From contig PGYT01000016.1 in assembly GCA_002839805.1 (NCBI GenBank), positions 1 through 50,352 of the forward strand: DNA of 50,352 nt, in the 5' to 3' direction. Positions 9,292-17,731 of the stretch are shown in pieces (within the stretch, counting starts at the first letter, position 1; each line of letters starts with the position of its first letter). This DNA comes from Ignavibacteriae bacterium HGW-Ignavibacteriae-2. GTDB taxonomy: Bacteria > Bacteroidota > Ignavibacteria > Ignavibacteriales > Melioribacteraceae. The notes under the pieces were generated by a model. That model made no database searches, had not been told where the DNA came from, and saw only the letters and a program-made list of their open reading frames with translations. The position numbers were made by a program, and so were the translations under genes.

Positions 9292-10503
9292 CTATAACTC
9301 GTCAATAGATTTATAATAACGCAAGTATTGTCCTCGAATTTTATAAAACAATTCGATGGAAAATATTATAAATAATCCCATTAAAGTGGAGAGAATAAAT
9401 GATAAAACTAAGTAAATTGAACCTTTGGGCTTAGCTTTTAATTCAGCAGGTCCTGCTTTATCAAGCACAAGTACAGAAGGAGTATTTCTTACCTCTTCAA
9501 CTTTTGCCTGCTCATATAGCGGTGTTGTGAACTCTAAAATTTTATATTGAATTTCCAGATCCCTATAAATTCTAAGATATGCCTGGGCAAGTTTAGGAGC
9601 TTGTTTGAATGGTATAAGCAGGTTAATTTCCCCTTCTTTAACATTGGTTCCATCATTTAACTGCCCAATTTTTTTCTTCAGTTCTTTCAATTCTGTCCGC
9701 GCGTATCCGGCCATCGGATGATTAGCACCGTAAGTACTTTCGATAACATTAGCTTCAATTTCTTTTTCCGCGAGCTGACCGTAAATTGATGCCATCGCTG
9801 TAACAGTAGTTTGCAGTTGTTCGGGAACTGCTATTACGCCGTACTTTTCCTGAAAGTTTTTCATTGAATCTTCAAGACCTGCGATGTCGTCTAAATTTTT
9901 AAAGTATCTTTGTTCTATAAATTCCCTGTTTGCTTTAGCGTTCTGTACATGCAATTGAGAGTTTAATTCATTCAGCTGTTCAACAAAATAATTTGCTATG
10001 TCAGCCGCCCTCTGAGGATCTTTATCGAGAACGGTAATAGTTAATTGACCTTCATCCATAATCTCAAAATCTGCGTTATCCAGTAGTTCCTTAACTACTT
10101 TTTCGTAATAACTATCTTCCATATCGTAAACATTTCGCAGATCAAATTTTTGTATAACTCTATCTAATACTGTAGCACTTTGCAATATTGCAACATATCT
10201 GTCAGTTTCAGTATTGCCAGTCAAACTTGCGAGACCTTTGGAAGCGGAAAATCCTTTTACAAGTGAAGACAAGCCGCTTAATCCACCTAAAAAGTCTGTT
10301 TGTTCTGCCGGTAATACTGTTGAGGCGGATTTGTACCATTTCGGCGCAATTAAAGCGTAAAGTGTAAAAACTGCTGTAATCCCTAAAATAAATGTTATTA
10401 AAAAATATCGGTGCTTAACAATTACGGTGATAAATTCTATAAAACTATTACCAACTTTTTCATCATTAGGGCTATTCAAATTTGTTTGATTATTATCATT
10501 CAT
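9292..10503 (-). CDS. Wzz/GumC-type chain-length determinant protein
   Basis: A 403-residue polysaccharide co-polymerase without a kinase domain. A transmembrane segment near residues 30-50 (YFLITFILGITAVFTLYAL) is followed by the Wzz domain (KSASTVLPAEQTD), a long periplasmic helical region and the proline-containing PSVLVLDKAGPAELKAKPKG motif. A second transmembrane segment (YLVLSFILSTLMGLFIIF) lies just before the C-terminus. It should sit in the inner membrane and set polymer length together with Wzy and the SLBB export protein. The ATG at 10503 is preferred over a TTG at 10518 that adds five residues. No Walker motifs are seen, so a separate tyrosine kinase would have to be encoded elsewhere if one exists. 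Confidence 0.85.
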   Translation of the reverse strand: MNDNNQTNLNSPNDEKVGNSFIEFITVIVKHRYFLITFILGITAVFTLYALIAPKWYKSASTVLPAEQTDFLGGLSGLSSLVKGFSASKGLASLTGNTETDRYVAILQSATVLDRVIQKFDLRNVYDMEDSYYEKVVKELLDNADFEIMDEGQLTITVLDKDPQRAADIANYFVEQLNELNSQLHVQNAKANREFIEQRYFKNLDDIAGLEDSMKNFQEKYGVIAVPEQLQTTVTAMASIYGQLAEKEIEANVIESTYGANHPMAGYARTELKELKKKIGQLNDGTNVKEGEINLLIPFKQAPKLAQAYLRIYRDLEIQYKILEFTTPLYEQAKVEEVRNTPSVLVLDKAGPAELKAKPKGSIYLVLSFILSTLMGLFIIFSIELFYKIRGQYLRYYKSIDEL

Positions 10504-10526
10504 CTGCGAGTCATCCAAAATAATTA

Positions 10527-12374
10527 TTATTTAGAAGCTAAAATTACTGTTAGCACAACTGTAGCAACACCTGCTACTACAGCGATAGTATTTTGAAACC
10601 AGCTAAAATAAAAATCAAAATTTTTATCTCTGGGATCAATATCTCTCGGGACCCATATAGCGTCTCCCGATTCCATTTTAGTATCTTCCGGATCTAGCCA
10701 GTTATGACTGCCTACTTTAACAATCTTAATTTCAGAATCGTCAGCCATATCAGAAGTTCCGCCCGCAAGATTCAGGTAATATTCATAATCTTTATCTTCT
10801 ATATATTGGTAATATCCCGGATAAAGCACCTGTCCATAAACATAAATTGTTTTTTGTTTAGGGGGAATTAAAATAATATCGCCGTTTTGAAGAGGGATAT
10901 TATAAGCTTCATTATTTTTTTCGAACAATTCAATAAAATTTACCGCAGCATAATCTCTTTTAATCGCTGACTCAAAATTATAATACTCTCTAGTTCTTGC
11001 GTTTAAATCACTCATTCGTATTTCTTCGAGACGTTTATAATCCGGGTTGTTTAAAGCCTTATCGAGCGGATCGGTGAAACGGATAATTTTTGCTTCTGCT
11101 AAAGATGCGTCGGAAGTAAAACCACCAGCTTCCTGAATTAAATCTTTAATAGTGGTTTTATCTTTAAGAATCGGATATAAACCAGGTGAGATTACTTCAC
11201 CTTTTATAGTAACATCCAATGAAGCTTCGCGAGGATATTTTTTTCTAAATATAATTTTATCGCCTGCTTCCAATTTAAAATCGGGAAGACTATGATTTAA
11301 TATTCCTGCAAGATTTATTATATGTTTCTCTATTCTGCCGTCTGTGAAATTTGTTCTGTAAAGATTTACATTCTCAAGATCAGCTAACGCTGTTGGGCCC
11401 TGCGCAATATTAAATACGGAACTAATGGAATCATATTTTGAATATTCATATGTTCCTTCCAAACGAACTGCTCCGCTAATAGTTATAAAATTAGCCTCTA
11501 AGTCCAAATTAGGGACAAATATTTGATCTCCATCAAGAAGAAACGGATTATAGTCCACATTGCCGGTAGCATAGTATCTAACTAAATCAACATCAAGAGT
11601 ATCCCCGTTTTTTCTTAAAATTTTTATGTTACGGAGAGACATTTCCAATTTTTCCTTTTTCAGTTCATCATTGCCAAAATATTGAACCAAATCGGAGCGG
11701 TTAATAAGTTGATTCTCTTCTTTATTTACTTTTGACAAATCCCCCATGGAGACTTTAGTTTCCAGGTTTGCGAGGTAAATCGCCTGATCGGCTCGTTGTA
11801 CAGCGGAAGCGTAATAATTGCCCGGATTACTAACAACGCCGCCTACCGAAACCGAAAATACTCTTGGGATCAATAAAGTGAGAGTTACGTTGCTGTTTTT
11901 ATAAATATCATTTGTTTTCTTTTCGACAAGTAATTTAGCCTCAGCCAATTTTTTTCCGGTGAGATCTACAACCCCTACTGTTGGTATAATTAAAGTCCCT
12001 TCAGGTGATACAATTAAAGAAAATGTTACTGGAATGTCACTCCAAATACTTAGATTAAATAAATCACCAGGTCCAACGTAATAAGTATTTGGATCAACGG
12101 GACCTTCCATTGGAATAAGTTCGCGTAATTTTTCAAGTAACTTATCTTTCTCGATATCGAATGAAGGCATCAGTCCTTTTTCTTTTTCGTCTTTTTTAGT
12201 GGAAAATAAATTCTGATAATACTTTTGAAGGGATTTAGTATCGCTTGTTGAGTAGGTTTTCAAAATATTGGTATTTGTTTGTCTTTCTTGCTGTTCCGTG
12301 ACGGTTTGAGAGTAATATTGAGAAAACAGACCGTTTAAAAGAAACAGCAATATTATAATTTTTTTCATATTCAT
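10527..12374 (-). CDS. SLBB-domain polysaccharide export protein (Wza-like)
   Basis: A 615-residue exported protein. It has a signal peptide (MNMKKIIILLFLLNGLFSQ) and then the Poly_export domain, marked by YYVGPGDLFNLSIWSDIP and SPEGTLIIPTVGVVDLTG. Four SLBB-like repeats follow, each with the pattern of a beta strand, PG and Y: VSVGGVVSNPGNYY, ITISGAVRLEGTYE, VTIKGEVISPGLYP and YVYGQVLYPGYYQY. The C-terminus ends with a hydrophobic helix (IAVVAGVATVVLTVIL). It is predicted to form or line the export channel. The longer frame from 12434 would run 59 bases into rfbB and place extra residues before the signal peptide, so the ATG at 12374, two bases after the rfbB stop, is preferred; the ATG at 12368 is also possible. 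Confidence 0.9.
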   Translation of the reverse strand: MNMKKIIILLFLLNGLFSQYYSQTVTEQQERQTNTNILKTYSTSDTKSLQKYYQNLFSTKKDEKEKGLMPSFDIEKDKLLEKLRELIPMEGPVDPNTYYVGPGDLFNLSIWSDIPVTFSLIVSPEGTLIIPTVGVVDLTGKKLAEAKLLVEKKTNDIYKNSNVTLTLLIPRVFSVSVGGVVSNPGNYYASAVQRADQAIYLANLETKVSMGDLSKVNKEENQLINRSDLVQYFGNDELKKEKLEMSLRNIKILRKNGDTLDVDLVRYYATGNVDYNPFLLDGDQIFVPNLDLEANFITISGAVRLEGTYEYSKYDSISSVFNIAQGPTALADLENVNLYRTNFTDGRIEKHIINLAGILNHSLPDFKLEAGDKIIFRKKYPREASLDVTIKGEVISPGLYPILKDKTTIKDLIQEAGGFTSDASLAEAKIIRFTDPLDKALNNPDYKRLEEIRMSDLNARTREYYNFESAIKRDYAAVNFIELFEKNNEAYNIPLQNGDIILIPPKQKTIYVYGQVLYPGYYQYIEDKDYEYYLNLAGGTSDMADDSEIKIVKVGSHNWLDPEDTKMESGDAIWVPRDIDPRDKNFDFYFSWFQNTIAVVAGVATVVLTVILASK

Positions 12375-12375
12375 T

Positions 12376-13401
12376 TTATTTATGTTTATAAAAGTTTTGA
12401 TACATGCTAATATAATAATCTTTATACGCGCCATTAATAATTCTTTCCCACCATTGATTGTTTGAAAGATACCAATCGATAGTATTTTTTATGGCTTCCT
12501 CGAATTTAAATTCGGGTTTCCAGCCAAGTTCGGTTTTAATTTTAGTGGAGTCAATCGCGTATCGACGGTCGTGTCCAGGTCTGTCTTTAACATATTCAAT
12601 CATATCATCCGTTTTACCAAGATGCGAGAGAATAAGTTTAACAATATCAATATTCTTCATTTCCTGTTCAGCGCCTATGTTATAAACATGCCCGGGATTT
12701 CCCTTCTCCCAAACTAATTCGGCGGCTCGGTTATGATCAATAACGTAAATCCAATCACGAACATTTAATCCGTCTCCATAAACAGGCAGCTTTTTATTAC
12801 CGAGCGTATTCAGAATCATAAGGGGTATAAGTTTCTCCGGGAATTGCAGCGGGCCATAATTATTTGAGCACCTGGTAACAACTACGGGCAAACCGTATGT
12901 ATGGTGAAACGCGAGAGCCATCATATCGGCGGAAGCTTTACTTGCTGAATATGGGCTATTCGGAGAAAGCGGGGTTGTTTCTGTGAACAATCCCTCTGGA
13001 CCTAAGCTACCGTAAACCTCATCGGTTGAAATTTGTAGAAAACGTTCAACCTGGTAACGACGCGCGGCTTCGAGTAAAATATTAGTTCCAATTACATTGG
13101 ATTGAAAGAATATTTCAGAACCCAGAATACTTCTATCAACATGGGATTCAGCTGCAAAATTTATTACATGTTTAATCCCGAACTTATTAAATATGTAGTC
13201 AACTAATTCGAAATTACAAATATCACCTTTAATAAAAGTGTAATTTGAATTTGCCTCCGACTCCTTTAGATTTTCAAGGTTGCCAGCGTATGTAAGCTTA
13301 TCGAGATTTACAATAAAAACGTCGTCCCTGGATTTAAGCATGTAATTGATAAAATTACTTCCAATAAATCCGGCACCACCGGTGACAAGTATTTTTTTCA
13401 T
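12376..13401 (-). CDS. rfbB: dTDP-glucose 4,6-dehydratase
   Basis: A 341-residue SDR-family enzyme that makes dTDP-4-keto-6-deoxyglucose, the precursor of rhamnose and other deoxysugars. It has the NAD-binding motif TGGAGFIGSNFI at residues 7-18 and NLDKLTYAGNLENL, typical of RfbB. It also has FAAESHVDRSI, the catalytic STDEVYGSLG and the YSASK Tyr/Lys pair. RCSNNYGPLQFPEKLIPLMI and RPGHDRRYAID complete the family pattern. The ATG has an ideal AGGAGG six bases upstream. rfbA, rfbC and rfbD are not in the window, so the remaining steps must be encoded elsewhere. Confidence 0.96.
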   Translation of the reverse strand: MKKILVTGGAGFIGSNFINYMLKSRDDVFIVNLDKLTYAGNLENLKESEANSNYTFIKGDICNFELVDYIFNKFGIKHVINFAAESHVDRSILGSEIFFQSNVIGTNILLEAARRYQVERFLQISTDEVYGSLGPEGLFTETTPLSPNSPYSASKASADMMALAFHHTYGLPVVVTRCSNNYGPLQFPEKLIPLMILNTLGNKKLPVYGDGLNVRDWIYVIDHNRAAELVWEKGNPGHVYNIGAEQEMKNIDIVKLILSHLGKTDDMIEYVKDRPGHDRRYAIDSTKIKTELGWKPEFKFEEAIKNTIDWYLSNNQWWERIINGAYKDYYISMYQNFYKHK

Positions 13402-13408
13402 GAACCTC

Positions 13409-14134
13409 CTAAAATGCGAAGAATCCTATAAACAAACCTGTTTGAATAAAGAACGAATTACCGTTCAAATCGGAGGGCATGCCGGATATTTTTTGATCAT
13501 TATCAACCGACCATTCATCGGCAATAGTTAACTGGTACCCTGCGCCAATCCTAAAAGCTAAAAATCTATTGAACGGAATATCTATATTTAATGTTGGAGA
13601 TATTATATAATAACTGTTTGTTATTTTCCTAGTAAAATTATCAGTTGTATTAACTCCCTGATTTATATCGCTGGCTAAGCCAGCCCAAGTAAAATCACCG
13701 TTATTTCGTGATGCGTATATGTCGAATGATCCTACTCCTAAAATTAATCCCGGCGAGATTGCAATCCTCCGGATTGAAGGTATTGTATATTCAATTGTTA
13801 GGCCGCCGCCGCCGATGGCGTATTTCATTTCGTCAACACCTGAGGAAACAACGCGCGAGCCGCTAAAACCTATTCCCCCAAGACGAACATTGTCTATAAT
13901 CATTATATAAGCGTACCCGGATCCGCCATATGTTATAAGTCCCGAGGAAGAAAAATCTTTTATTCCTGCTGCGGAAGCAAAATCTTTAACCGGATCCAGG
14001 TTCGGCATCATATACATTGGAGTAAACCCGCCAGCCATACCAAATTTTGAAACCCATCCCACCTGACTGGCATCCTGTGCCATGACTGATGAGGAAATTA
14101 TTATAATTGAGATTAAAGCTATGAATTTATTCAT
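13409..14134 (-). CDS. Secreted protein of unknown function, first gene of the polysaccharide operon
   Basis: I do not recognise the family. The 241-residue product has a clear signal peptide (MNKFIALISIIIISSSVMAQ). The rest is rich in Gly, aromatic and alternating hydrophobic residues, and the C-terminus reads NSFFIQTGLFIGFFAF. The pattern suggests an outer-membrane beta-barrel or similar beta-rich envelope protein. I chose the ATG at 14134 rather than a GTG two codons earlier. The gene lies only seven bases before rfbB, and a promoter candidate and a terminator lie upstream, so it is likely to be the first gene of the polysaccharide transcript. A role in export or anchoring of the polymer is only inferred. 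Confidence 0.75.
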   Translation of the reverse strand: MNKFIALISIIIISSSVMAQDASQVGWVSKFGMAGGFTPMYMMPNLDPVKDFASAAGIKDFSSSGLITYGGSGYAYIMIIDNVRLGGIGFSGSRVVSSGVDEMKYAIGGGGLTIEYTIPSIRRIAISPGLILGVGSFDIYASRNNGDFTWAGLASDINQGVNTTDNFTRKITNSYYIISPTLNIDIPFNRFLAFRIGAGYQLTIADEWSVDNDQKISGMPSDLNGNSFFIQTGLFIGFFAF

Positions 14135-14166
14135 TTGCACTTATTAGTTTAAATTGGAATGCAAAG

Positions 14167-14196
14167 ATTATGAAAATTTTGAGTAAAATGAAACAA
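14167..14196 (-). promoter_or_regulatory. Candidate promoter of the polysaccharide operon
   Basis: On the minus strand TTGTTT (14196-14191) and CATAAT (14172-14167) are separated by 18 bases, a reasonable sigma-70-type arrangement. It lies about 33 bases before the start of the secreted protein gene and after the dcw terminator. A partial fit to the Bacteroidota TAnnTTTG element is also present (TAATCTTTG, one base too long). This is the only apparent promoter between ftsZ and the polysaccharide genes. Confidence 0.4.
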
Positions 14197-14220
14197 AAGC
14201 TAAGGAATAATAAATAAAAT

Positions 14221-14280
14221 AAGGCTGCATAAATTTTTGACTCTCATTTACCACAACAAGGATTAAATTTACACAGCCTT
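14221..14280 (-). terminator. Hairpin terminator after ftsZ
   Basis: Two 16-base arms, 14265-14280 and 14221-14236, pair with two mismatches (AAGGCTG followed by two unpaired bases and TAAATTT), around a 28-base loop. On the minus strand the stem is followed by ATTTTATTTATTATT, a loose U-rich tract. It lies 27 bases past the ftsZ stop and probably ends the dcw transcript before the polysaccharide operon. Confidence 0.6.
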
Positions 14281-14307
14281 TTAGGAAAGGGATGTCTGGA
14301 ATAAATT

Positions 14308-15567
14308 TTAATCCATCATCATTCTCAGAAATGTTGAACTATCGTCCTCAATATCGCTTGTGACAGGTTTTTTGGGCTCAATACGTCTGTTGTCATTATT
14401 GAAAAAATCCAAACGTACCTGCGAAGGCTCATCATTTTTCATAAATGAATGACCAGCACCACCCATACGTTTAATAGTAGGAATATCGAGATCTGCGTTT
14501 TCGTCGAATTCGAAATGTGTCGCTTTGAAACCAGGATTAAACGCAGCAACTTTTCTTGGTTTTTCTTCCTCAGCTTTGCCTGACTGCCTGGACTTAAGTG
14601 ATTCGTTTGAACTGAAACCAGTGGCAATTACAGTATAGGAGACATATTCGTTCATGTCCTCTTTTTGTACGAGACCAAAAATAACATTTGCTTCCTCACC
14701 TGCCGCATCATATATAATTTGATTGCCTTCTGTAATTTCCCGCATTGTAAGAGTGGAGGATGCCGTAACGTTAAGAAGTATATTTTTTGCACCCTTAATA
14801 TTAACGCCTTCCAGAAGGGGTGAAGATATCGCTTTCTGGGCAGCTTCAACAGCTCGGTGTTCTCCGGAAGCAATACCGCATCCCATTAAAGCTTCGCCGC
14901 TTTGATTCATTACCGAACGTACGTCGGCGAAATCGACATTAATTTTACCCGGTACTGTAATAATTTCTGCAATACCTCGTGTGGCTTCGTGCAATACTTC
15001 ATTAGGTTTATCGAAAGCCGCAAAAGCCTCTGAACTATCATCCATAATATTTAGAATTCTTTCGTTCGGAATAACAATCAGACTATCGACATATTGACGT
15101 AATTCTCTAATTCCATCTTCTGCATTGCTCATTCGCCTTTTCCCTTCCCATCGAAAAGGTTTTGTAACAATTCCAATAACGAGAGCTCCTACGCTTTGAG
15201 CGATAGAGGCAATTATTGGCGCGCCTCCTGTTCCTGTTCCGCCTCCCATTCCCGCAGTAACAAAAACCATATCGCTGCCTTCTAAAATTTTAGTAATTTT
15301 TTCTCTGTCTTCTTCAAGTGCTTTTCTACCAACGTTAGGGTCAGCGCCCGCACCTAGACCTTTTGTTAAATTTCTTCCAATTTGAACCTTATGTTGTGCG
15401 CTGCTTTTTTCAAGAACTTGTGCATCGGTGTTAACAGCTATGTACTCTACGCCTTCAAGCCCTTTGGTCATCATGCTTTCAATAGCATTGCATCCGCCGC
15501 CGCCAATTCCAACTACCCGTAATTTTGCGGATAAGGAACCATCTTTATCGATTGTCACAAATGGCAT
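14308..15567 (-). CDS. ftsZ: Cell division protein FtsZ
   Basis: This tubulin-like GTPase forms the division ring at mid-cell. The 419-residue protein has the N-terminal GIGGGGCNAIE, NTDAQVL, and the tubulin signature GGGTGTG at residues 108-114. The T7 synergy-type region is NVDFADVRSVM. A variable linker of about 100 residues precedes the conserved C-terminal peptide (DSSTFLRMMMD), which binds FtsA and other partners; here it is followed by nothing else, so the tail is complete. The ATG has an almost perfect AAGGAGGT at 15578-15571. It is the last gene of the dcw cluster, followed by a hairpin terminator and preceded by a 146-base leader with repeats. Confidence 0.99.
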   Translation of the reverse strand: MPFVTIDKDGSLSAKLRVVGIGGGGCNAIESMMTKGLEGVEYIAVNTDAQVLEKSSAQHKVQIGRNLTKGLGAGADPNVGRKALEEDREKITKILEGSDMVFVTAGMGGGTGTGGAPIIASIAQSVGALVIGIVTKPFRWEGKRRMSNAEDGIRELRQYVDSLIVIPNERILNIMDDSSEAFAAFDKPNEVLHEATRGIAEIITVPGKINVDFADVRSVMNQSGEALMGCGIASGEHRAVEAAQKAISSPLLEGVNIKGAKNILLNVTASSTLTMREITEGNQIIYDAAGEEANVIFGLVQKEDMNEYVSYTVIATGFSSNESLKSRQSGKAEEEKPRKVAAFNPGFKATHFEFDENADLDIPTIKRMGGAGHSFMKNDEPSQVRLDFFNNDNRRIEPKKPVTSDIEDDSSTFLRMMMD

Positions 15568-15570
15568 AAT

Positions 15571-15578
15571 ACCTCCTT
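15571..15578 (-). promoter_or_regulatory. Strong Shine-Dalgarno site of ftsZ
   Basis: AAGGAGGT on the minus strand, three bases before the ATG of ftsZ. It is one of the best ribosome binding sites in the window. It shows that this genome uses Shine-Dalgarno initiation, unlike most Bacteroidia, and is consistent with high FtsZ output. Confidence 0.85.
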
Positions 15579-15603
15579 GTTGTGGTTTTTATAGTATTTC
15601 TTT

Positions 15604-15648
15604 TTCATATTCAAATTCATATTCAAAAACATCTAGTTTATATTCAAA
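15604..15648 (-). repeat. Tandem 12-base repeats in the ftsA-ftsZ gap
   Basis: The minus strand carries TTTGAATATGAA twice in direct tandem (15627-15616 and 15615-15604). A third, partial copy, TTTGAATAT, is at 15648-15640, 21 bases upstream of the second copy. The repeats sit 37-80 bases before the ftsZ start, in the only long gap inside the dcw cluster. They may be binding sites for a regulator of an internal ftsZ promoter, or a leader element, but this is inference. Confidence 0.6.
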
Positions 15649-15713
15649 TTTCGAATTTTCTTTTTTATTTAACTTCTCTCTGTAAAATCATAATCGGGAA
15701 ACAAATTGATTAA

Positions 15714-16958
15714 TTATAATTCGTCAAAAAATTCCTGGATTTTTTTAAAGAACGAACCAACTTTAATTTTACTTTTCTCTTTTTTCACTTCAACATCAAT
15801 CCAATTTGCGCTTGAAGTGCTTCCGGGGACACCTTTAATTAGTCCGGCCACAGTTGCATATTCTGGACTTTCAATTTCATTTGATAAACCGGCGCCAAGT
15901 TGAATGGGTACACCTATTCTTGCCGGTAAGCCGAAAACCTCCTCAGCTAATTCGGTACAACCGCGTAATAATGATCCGCCGCCTGTTAATACGATTCCCG
16001 CTTTAATTTTCCCTTTTAATCCTGTCTGTCTGAGTTCGTTGTCAATAATTGTGAACAACTCCCGCATTCTAACGCTTATTATTTGTGTTAAAAGCGTTAC
16101 AGGTATTTTTATTGTTCCTCGCGCACCGGGCCCCTTTATAAAAATATCTTCGTCTTTAATAATAGCTTCTTCCATTGCATAACCATGCTCTTTTTTCAAT
16201 GTTTCAGCTTCAGCAGTAACAATCCCTAAAGATTCGCGAATATCATTAGTAACTTGATTTCCGGCCACTCCAATAACCTTAGTATGTTTAATTGTTTTGT
16301 CGTGATAAATTGCTACATCCGTAGTTCCGCCGCCTATATCGATCAATACACTGCCCAAATCCTGTTCATTCTCATCGAGTACAGAAACACTAGATGCGAT
16401 AGGCTGAAGTATATAATCTTTTACTATATAACCCGCTCGTTCAACAGATTTTTTAATATTCTGAATAGCGGGGATCGAAGCTAGAACCACATGATTAACC
16501 GCCTCTAAACGTGACCCGCACATGCCAATTGGGTTTTCTATTCCACCTTGATAATCAACAAAAAATTCTTCCGGAATTATGTGTAAAATTTGTCTGTCAG
16601 ATGGTATTCTTATAGTTTTTACATCTGCTTTTAATCTGTCTAAATCAGCTTGCGTTATCTCCCTGTCGGGATTACTGATTGTAACATAATTCCTGTGTCT
16701 AAGACTTGTAATATGCTCGCCCGCAACACCCACGTTTAATTCCTTAATTTCCAAACCGGCTCTATTTGATGCTACGCTAAGCGCTTCTTTAATAGCGTCG
16801 GCTGTTTTTGCAATATTTGCAACCAAACCTCTATTTAGACCTTCAGAAGGCGAAACACCAAATCCGAGTATATCAATTCCGGATTCAGATTGTTCGGCAA
16901 TAACGGCACAAACTTTTGTGGTGCCAAGATCTAATCCGGCAACTAAATTTTTCTTCAT
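15714..16958 (-). CDS. ftsA: Cell division protein FtsA
   Basis: This actin-like ATPase tethers FtsZ to the inner membrane and recruits later division proteins. The 414-residue sequence opens with the phosphate-binding motif AGLDLGTTKVCAVIAE. It then has an SHS2-type 1C domain (about residues 85-165) with VNVGVAGEHI-like and IPEEFFVDYQGG stretches. Next come DIGGGTTDVAIY (phosphate 2) and VLTGGGSLLRGCTELAEEVFG (adenosine motif). The C-terminal VGSFFKKIQEFFDEL is an amphipathic membrane-targeting helix. Its ATG overlaps the ftsQ stop by four bases. Confidence 0.98.
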   Translation of the reverse strand: MKKNLVAGLDLGTTKVCAVIAEQSESGIDILGFGVSPSEGLNRGLVANIAKTADAIKEALSVASNRAGLEIKELNVGVAGEHITSLRHRNYVTISNPDREITQADLDRLKADVKTIRIPSDRQILHIIPEEFFVDYQGGIENPIGMCGSRLEAVNHVVLASIPAIQNIKKSVERAGYIVKDYILQPIASSVSVLDENEQDLGSVLIDIGGGTTDVAIYHDKTIKHTKVIGVAGNQVTNDIRESLGIVTAEAETLKKEHGYAMEEAIIKDEDIFIKGPGARGTIKIPVTLLTQIISVRMRELFTIIDNELRQTGLKGKIKAGIVLTGGGSLLRGCTELAEEVFGLPARIGVPIQLGAGLSNEIESPEYATVAGLIKGVPGSTSSANWIDVEVKKEKSKIKVGSFFKKIQEFFDEL

Positions 16959-17728
16959 ATCGTACTATCCTTCTCCGGTGATTCTTCATCAATAAATCCA
17001 AGAAAAACATGCTCGGCGTATCGTAGATCAACGTAATTAATTATTGCGCTGCTTTTATTGCTGCTCAAGTAATCCCAGAGAGTGTTGAATGTTAAAATTT
17101 TTCTTATTTCGCTTCCCCTGCCTATAATTACAGGATAATCCATACTTGAAAACTGTACGAGAATATCTTTACCGTTTCGCAAATTAATTTCGCTCAACGC
17201 GTCAGATAAATCTGGATTGACAAGTTTAGCCGCAGACAGAATTTTTAAGGCTGTTACTACGTCTTTCTGTTTAAGGACAGACGTCATTGGCAGTATATCA
17301 TTTTCAATTTTAGGATTACTAATTATAGGGTAATTTATTTGCTGAGTATAAGGCAGCACCGGCACTAATACCGAATTATCGGTGACGAAAAATTGTTTAT
17401 CTTTTGAGAACAAAATCGCTTCAAATCTTTTTTCAGAAATATCTATCATTAAACGGTTTTCTTTTATTGCTACATCAACTTTCTGTATGTAAGGATGCTT
17501 AGAAAGTCTGTCGCGTATAATTGCAATATTAACGTCACTCTGCTTTTGAATGTCATTTAACCCGGCAAACTTGAAATACTGATCTTTAGGCAAATGAATG
17601 TTGCCCTTTAGTTCAACAAGCGAAACCTGTTTATTCGGTTTGTCCTCTACTGCGATTGTAAGGTAAACTACAACCGCTGAAAGAATCAGAAGCATCAATA
17701 CCGACGTTATTTTAACGTTGCGTTGCAT
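16955..17728 (-). CDS. ftsQ: Cell division protein FtsQ/DivIB
   Basis: A 257-residue bitopic membrane protein that connects cytoplasmic and periplasmic parts of the divisome. A short cytoplasmic tail (MQRNVK) is followed by one transmembrane segment at about residues 7-26. A POTRA domain comes next (GNIHLPKDQYFKFAGL, DRLSKHPYIQKVDVAIKENRLMIDISE), and then a beta-rich FtsQ domain ending near YVDLRYAEHVFLGF. Sequence conservation in this family is low. The position between murC and ftsA, the length and the POTRA pattern settle the call. It starts three bases after the murC stop. Confidence 0.93.
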   Translation of the reverse strand: MQRNVKITSVLMLLILSAVVVYLTIAVEDKPNKQVSLVELKGNIHLPKDQYFKFAGLNDIQKQSDVNIAIIRDRLSKHPYIQKVDVAIKENRLMIDISEKRFEAILFSKDKQFFVTDNSVLVPVLPYTQQINYPIISNPKIENDILPMTSVLKQKDVVTALKILSAAKLVNPDLSDALSEINLRNGKDILVQFSSMDYPVIIGRGSEIRKILTFNTLWDYLSSNKSSAIINYVDLRYAEHVFLGFIDEESPEKDSTI

Positions 17729-17731
17729 TAA

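Noticed and set aside
12375-12434. Upstream start for the SLBB export protein
   Set aside because: It would overlap rfbB by 59 bases and put 20 extra residues before an obvious signal peptide.
15555-15632. 25-codon frame (MFLNMNLNMKKK...) through the ftsZ leader repeats
   Set aside because: No ribosome binding site, and its sequence is set by the 12-base repeats; more likely a by-product.
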